A DNA stretch of 64,000 bases from Azadirachta indica. Lineage: Eukaryota > Streptophyta > Magnoliopsida > Sapindales > Meliaceae. The stretch spans positions 1,816,350-1,880,349 of the forward strand of contig CM040452.1 of the NCBI GenBank assembly GCA_022749755.1, in the 5' to 3' direction. Positions within the stretch are counted from its first letter, which is position 1, and each line of letters opens with the position of its first letter. The notes beneath the pieces were generated by a model, which had not been told where the DNA came from, made no database searches, and saw only the letters and a program-made list of their open reading frames with translations. Below, in pieces: positions 58,761 through 64,000 of the stretch. Both the position numbers and the translations under genes were made by a program.

Positions 58761-59648
58761 CTTAACTAGATGCTTACCAAAACAGTCTTGATGCTTTGTT
58801 TCATACTGCTGTTACTTTGGCAAACGACAAAATCAGCAGCAACAGGCCTAGGCTCGAAAATTTCAAAGCCCGATTGCCCTGAAAAATGTGGGCAAGTCAC
58901 TGTTCATTATCCTTTTGGAATGGACGAAAACTGTGCTTTGAACAGTGGTTTCATTCTCGATTGCAATTACAATTTCTCTTCTCCCAAACTGGTTTTCGGA
59001 TTAAACACCTATGTTCTTGACATATCAATCGAAAATGACACCATATTTGCAAGCCTTCCAACAGCAAACCGCTGCTATAATGGCTCAGGAGGCATTTTAA
59101 ACAGATCAGATATCTACATCATATTAGGAGCGGGACACTACAGGATTTCAGACACAAGAAACAAGCTGACAGCATTCGGGTGTGATACTTTGGCTGTTAT
59201 GAGCGACATTGATGGGAGTTTCTTTAGTGGGTGCGTCTCTGTCTGCTCAGCAGACGCTATATCTGTGAACATCACACAACATTCCTGTTCAGGCATCGGT
59301 TGTTGCCAGACTCCTTTACCCAAAAGTCTCAAGACTTTGAATATTAGTCTTGGAAGCCTTAATAAACACACCAGAATTGGAAACTTCAAGCCCTGTGATT
59401 ATGCGATTTTAGCAGCTGAGACTTTTGATATAACGAGTTTGAAGTTGTCTGGTGAAGGTCAAGACGAGTTCATAACTTCAAATATTACGATTGAAAGGGT
59501 TATTAAAGAAGAGACCTGCGAAAGAAGCAGGAATTCAACAGGTTATGCCTGTGCAAGTAACACTGATTGTATTACTCCGAAAATGGCCTTGGATATCGCT
59601 GTTTATGCAAGCAAGGATTTCAAGGCAATCCCTATCTTGGATGTTATG

Positions 59649-61339
59649 GTAACTTCATTTCTTTCATTTTCTCTTTATTTATTTTTGTAATCATATTAGT
59701 TTTCTACTTTCTTTTATTCGAAAATTTAGTGTAAAATTAGATACCATAAATGATCATTTCCAAAATTTTCTTTTAATCGTAAAATTTTATTAAAATATAT
59801 AATAAACATTTTTTTAATCAATATCATTTCTCTTTCTCTTTTTTTTTTTCTCGTTTTGATTTTTACTTAGTCATTGACCTCATCCGACTCCTCCCTCCCT
59901 CAACATCTGGATTAAACATAAGCCTCTTGAGTTTACTGAAAAATGAGAAATTAATGTTGTTACAAAAAACATTACTGCTCACAATCATAAACTATGTATC
60001 GTATAATAAGCCTCATTTCATAAAACTCACTATGATTTTAATAATTTATATTTTTTTCACAATATCATAATAATTACGTATAAAGAAATTTTAATAATTT
60101 TTTCTATCTAATAACTAATATTATTATTTGTATTTAAAAATAATAACAATTTCTATGCCCAATAAAATAGGATTACAAGTTGTCACAATTAATCTAAAAA
60201 ATATTATTATTTTTATAAAAAAATATTTTTTAAAATGTATTAAATTTTGATTAATTATTGAAATTCAAAAAATAAGTCAATCTAAATGAATTTACGTCTT
60301 TTTATTATTCTGAGTAGTATAAAAATATACAAGTTTCTTATACAAACTATAGATTATTAATATAACGTTATCATATAATTGTCATTTTTTTCTTTTCTAT
60401 TCTTATTAATTGGATTTTGTTTAATTTTTCTTCAATTAATATTATCAGACCAAATTAGTTTGTATACAATAATTTGAGTAAAGAGGTCATGTTAATTATT
60501 ATTCTAAGCTCATTAGTTAATCAATATATTCAATTATAATATTTTGTTAACTAATAACAACTTTTATTTTTTTATGTTTAAATAAAATTAATATTTTTAT
60601 TTTAATTAGTCATTAAAATAATAGTTTATGTTGATAAATTATTAAAAGTTGTAAAGTAATCCAGCTCATATAACAAAAGCCTTTTCGTGGGAATATTTTA
60701 TTTATTTGTTTACACAGTAATTAAGATAATAATATTTTATTTAAACTAACTGCCACAAGATATAAAATAATCTTATATGTTGATTTACCTTTTTAGTTTC
60801 CAAAATAATCCCACTCCATGTATATATTTAATTCTTTTAGCTTCTAAACAAAAAAGACGATTTTATATTAATTAAAATTGAAGTAATTTTATTAGTTATT
60901 TTTAACTTTCAGATAAAAATAATAATGCGAGTTAATTAGGTTATTTGTATATAACTAAAACTTTAAGAAATATATGTAAATTATCAAAAATTACCAAACA
61001 AACTTTATTATAATTTATTTGTATACAATTATAATATGATCAAATACATATATTATTAAAAGCATAGAGAATTTCGTAGAATTTGACTTGACGAATTCTA
61101 ATTATCCGCTAGCAAAAAAGGGTTATTTGTCCGTTTCTGAAACTTGAAGTAGGTATGCTATAAACTATTTAGTGCATCTGTATTTAAGCCAAACCTCAAG
61201 GGCATATGTCAATAATACCCTTACTTTTATCTATTCAATTAGATATCATTGTATACATTGTGCCCTTTAATACTTATTTAATTTCTTCATATTCGTTACC
61301 AAATAAATGTATACTTCTTAAAGGCTCATTATGTGATAG
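59649..61339 (+). other. Large first intron of the WAK gene
   Basis: About 1.7 kb, donor GTAACTTC and acceptor TGTGATAG, phase 1. Very AT-rich with no transposon protein inside. Confidence 0.7.
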
Positions 61340-61682
61340 ACATTGATGAGTGTGAAGAACCTATTAAATACAAATGTGATGGTACTTGCAAGAACACAAT
61401 GGGGAGTTAGACATGCCATTGTCCACTTGGCATGCGCGGAGACGGTAAAGTCTGTTGTCAAGGATTTCGTATTACCACAATTTTTACAAGTAAGTTTAAT
61501 TATATAAATTCGTTATGTTATTTATGTTTGTGTAAAGTCAATTAGGTACAATCATTTGTATAAAAAAGTTTTATTTTTGGTTATTTTCTTACATACGCAG
61601 TTATTGGAGCAATTATATTTGCTGTGATTGTTGGAGTTTTGATTTTGATTGTAAGCAAGGAAAGAAGAAAGGAAAGAAACTT

Positions 61683-62762
61683 TTGAAAAATGGGGGTATC
61701 ATATTAAAGCACCAGCGAGTAAGGATTTTTAAAGCAGCAGAGCTCATAAAGGCTACCAAAAATTATGACGGTTCCCACCTCCTCGGTGAGGGTGGTTTTG
61801 GTTCTGTTTACAAAGGAGTTCTACTTGATAATACTCAAGTTGCCGTGAAGAAGCCTAAGGAGGCAGACAAGATCAAGATCAATGAGGAATTCCATCAAGA
61901 ACTTGGCATCGTTTCTCAAGTTAATCATAAGAATGTGGTCAAGATATTGGGGCTGTGTTTGGAAACCAAACTACCGCTACTAGTTTATGAATTTGTTTCC
62001 AATGGAAGTCTATATCATCACATCCATAATAAGAGTTTGCAGATCCTAAGCACTTGGAAACATCGTCTGAGGATTGCAGTGGAAACTGCTCTTGCACTAG
62101 ATTATTTCCATTCTTTAGCAAGCCCTCCAATCATTCATGGAGATGTCAAGTCTGCTAACATACTATTGGATGAAAATTACACAGCAAAAGTTGCTGATTT
62201 TGGGGCTTCAGTATTGATTTCGCCCAATCAAACAGCTATGGTGAGTAAAATACAAGGGACTTTCGGTTACTTAGACCCAGAATATCTCATGTCAGGTATT
62301 TTGACAGAGAAAAGTGATGTCTATAGCTACGGAGTTGTCCTTGTTGAGTTGTTAACAGGATTGAAGCCTGGCTTTTTTCTGACATCCGACAACCAGAAGA
62401 TTAACATGGTTCATCATTTTCTCTGTTGCATAGAAGACAATAGTTTGTTTCAAATTCTGGGCTTTAAAGTAACCAATATAGGTGAAATGGAGGAGATACA
62501 AAGTGTGGCAGAGCTTGCAAAGAAGTGTGTAAGTATTAGTGGCATACAAAGGCCAACGATGAAGGAAGTTGTGGAGGAGCTTGACAGGTTGAAGAAGTTG
62601 CATGATAGTTTATGGGCTCAAGAGAACAGTGAAGAGACCGATCATTTGTTAGGCGAACCATCATCAAACTTTAATTCTGAACATTCAACCGCTGTGATTG
62701 CCCAACAAGACGAACAAATTGTGATGTCATTTGATATTGAGAAGTACAATTACACCATGTGA
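61683..62762 (+). CDS. Open kinase domain of the WAK gene
   Basis: Listed separately because this part of exon 3 is uninterrupted for about 359 codons. Counting from 61683: glycine loop 35-40, ATP lysine 56, alpha-C glutamate about 73, HGD 152-154, DFG 172-174, then GTFGYLDPEYL. There is no ATG at its head (it opens at TTG after the shift), so it is not an independent gene unless read through from the receptor. The C-terminal tail WAQENSEETDHLLGEPSS is shared with the pseudogene at 55198. Confidence 0.85.
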   Translation: MKNGGIILKHQRVRIFKAAELIKATKNYDGSHLLGEGGFGSVYKGVLLDNTQVAVKKPKEADKIKINEEFHQELGIVSQVNHKNVVKILGLCLETKLPLLVYEFVSNGSLYHHIHNKSLQILSTWKHRLRIAVETALALDYFHSLASPPIIHGDVKSANILLDENYTAKVADFGASVLISPNQTAMVSKIQGTFGYLDPEYLMSGILTEKSDVYSYGVVLVELLTGLKPGFFLTSDNQKINMVHHFLCCIEDNSLFQILGFKVTNIGEMEEIQSVAELAKKCVSISGIQRPTMKEVVEELDRLKKLHDSLWAQENSEETDHLLGEPSSNFNSEHSTAVIAQQDEQIVMSFDIEKYNYTM

Positions 62763-63222
62763 TACTCGATCGTGTGTATTTGATGTTTCTGATAGCTTAT
62801 GTGTGTAAATAAGCTTGGATTTGTCATTGATGTATATTTGTCAGCTTATATTATTGCATATATTTAGTTTAATTTTTTGTGAGTAATTATAGTCGTCAAG
62901 TAAATACGAATAAATGTTAAAATTTTATGATGGTGCAGAAAATTTGAATGGGACATTTTGTAATTGGATTGGACATTTTGACACGAGACAAAAAGTCTAG
63001 ATATTGCATATATTCATACCTTTGATTTAAAGGTGCAAAATAAATTAAACACTATTTGTACCTTTAAACTACTATTCATTGTCATCTAAAATACAAAGAC
63101 CCATAAATTTTTATGATTAAAAATAAGTTAGCCAGGTTGATGTTGATATCAAAAGTCCTAAACAATAACGAAACTTAATTTTCTAGCCAATATTGAATTC
63201 AAATAAATAGACAAATTTAAAA
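62763..63222. other. 3' flank of the WAK gene
   Basis: No gene is seen; candidate poly(A) signals of the AATAAA type are scattered in AT-rich DNA. Confidence 0.5.
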
Positions 63223-63223
63223 G

Positions 63224-63224
63224 A

Positions 63225-63268
<44 letters not shown>

Positions 63269-63269
63269 A
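63224..63269. repeat. (TC)n(TA)n compound microsatellite
   Basis: About 13 TC units are followed directly by about nine TA units. Confidence 0.9.
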
Positions 63270-63542
63270 ACCATCATAGCTAGTCTGGTATTAACAAGTA
63301 GATTCCTTTAGTTTAAAACTAATTGCCGTCCACATTCTTCTGTTACATTTTCTGTTATTATTTATTATCATTGTTCTGCATTTGAACCCTTTGTGACTGA
63401 TTTTAGTCACTAAATACCCATGTCATCTAATTGTGATTATAAGGCTTTGTATTATCCAAACTATTAATGTAACTGATCCCGTCGAATTCCCCTGATGCCA
63501 TATGGATTTGCTGGAGTTAAATTCTCTTTCAAAGTCCTTTGT

Positions 63543-63650
63543 TGTGTTTCTTTGGCTGTTAATTTTAGCTTCAGCTTTACAATCTTTATATCTTTTTGTG
63601 TTTCTTTGGTTATTAATTTTAGCTTCTGCTTTACAATCTTTATTTCTTTT
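63543..63650. repeat. 54-bp tandem duplication
   Basis: Two copies of TGTGTTTCTTTGG ... GCTTTACAATCTTTAT, 54 bases apart, with a few changes. As 54 is divisible by three, frames on both strands run through it with an 18-residue repeat, which explains the overlapping open frames here. I do not call a gene. Confidence 0.8.
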
Positions 63651-63767
63651 TCTTTCCAGTTGTTTGTTTTGGTTGGTAAAAGTCACTTCAATTTTTCTTT
63701 ATCTATAGGTTTCTATATTGTTTTTAATCTGAAAACTTTAAATGTTTGAAATTTGAATAAAATTGAA

Positions 63768-63818
63768 TTTATATATATATATATACACATATATATACAT
63801 ATATGTGTGTGTGTGAAT
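63768..63818. repeat. (TA)n/(TG)n microsatellite
   Basis: TA units interrupted by ACAC and followed by TGTGTGTGTG. The remaining 180 bases to the window end show no gene. Confidence 0.85.
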
Positions 63819-64000
63819 ATGAATGATACTTCACTTTTTTAATCTGAATTTACAAATATTAATTTATTTGGCATTTTTAACTGTAAAAATCAATATATTT
63901 TTTTTTCTGGGAAGCTATATGAGGCCACGTTACGTAGAGCAGTAGAATGAGAAAGCTGAATGCAGAATAAAGATGTTTGAGGGTGAATGCTGAGATCCAA

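Larger units (their letters stand above)
58770..62762 (+). pseudogene. Wall-associated receptor kinase, near full length, three lesions
   Basis: Exon 1 is 58770-59648: signal peptide (LMLCFILLLLWQ), then GUB_WAK (CPEKCGQVTVHYPFGMDENC) and a WAK-associated part. Near 59580-59583 one A is missing: the other frame continues NGLGYRCLCKQGFQGNPYLG, the proper EGF-like tail, to the donor GTAACT. Exon 2 is 61340-61489 (EGF-CA, DIDECEEPIKYKCDG), with a TAG at 61408-61410 in place of the tyrosine of YTC. Exon 3 is 61601-62762: membrane segment GAIIFAVIVGVLILIV; a one-base loss in the T run at 61681-61684; then an open kinase domain, with GEGGFG and VAVKK, HGDVKSANILL (non-RD), VADFGAS and GTFGYLDPEYL. 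It would be about 730 residues, usual for WAKs. The second intron (61490-61600) is GT-AG. As sequenced, no full receptor can be made. Confidence 0.9.

Noticed and set aside
62352..62603. Minus-strand frame inside the WAK kinase
   Set aside because: A shadow of the kinase coding strand.

Overview
The window is AT-rich nuclear DNA from a flowering plant, very probably a eudicot. It has spliced genes with GT-AG introns, long non-coding spacers, plant-only families (SAUR, wall-associated kinase, CC-NB-LRR, defensin-like peptide) and Ty1/copia, LINE and CACTA transposons. The style of the NB-LRR, the WAK and the feruloyl-CoA 6'-hydroxylase-like gene makes me suspect Citrus or a relative, but that comes from memory of the families and was not tested.

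Layout. 0-6.5 kb: a SAUR cluster on the minus strand, with one broken copy at the left edge, one intact copy, and a third unit whose flanks survive but whose gene is gone. A TA-bracketed MITE and an hAT-like MITE lie here. 8-12 kb: a C2H2 zinc-finger gene and a decayed tandem copy. 13.6-14.9 kb: a two-exon 2-oxoglutarate dioxygenase with a premature stop 29 codons before the ancestral end. 20.9-25.2 kb: a nearly complete CC-NB-LRR resistance gene with one nonsense codon and one frameshift. Directly behind it, 25.4-27.6 kb is a diverged duplicate of the dioxygenase 3' end and its downstream flank.

28.5-33.7 kb: a dead copia retrotransposon, minus strand, with both LTRs, PBS and PPT. Its outer edge is 109 bp from the start codon of a two-exon defensin-like peptide gene (33.8-34.4 kb). 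34.7-35.1 kb: a LINE endonuclease relic. 37.3-43.2 kb: a gutted copia element whose 3' LTR was split by a second, apparently non-coding LTR element with a perfect 5-bp target duplication. 44.2-54.5 kb: a decayed CACTA (En/Spm) element, minus strand, with TNP2 pieces. 55.2-56.8 kb: a wall-associated kinase pseudogene (minus). 58.8-62.8 kb: its plus-strand paralogue, near full length but carrying three lesions.

Functional reading. Immunity and cell-surface genes (NB-LRR, two WAKs, a defensin-like peptide) sit with a coumarin-type dioxygenase in a transposon-rich stretch, as is usual for fast-evolving resistance regions. The genes read as intact are the SAUR (1614-2063), the zinc-finger gene (8462-9181) and the defensin-like gene. 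The dioxygenase, NB-LRR and second WAK are one to three changes from full length. Several of those changes are single-base losses in homopolymers, so sequence error should be excluded before calling them dead. I found no convincing tRNA, rRNA, CRISPR or wholly new multi-gene system.
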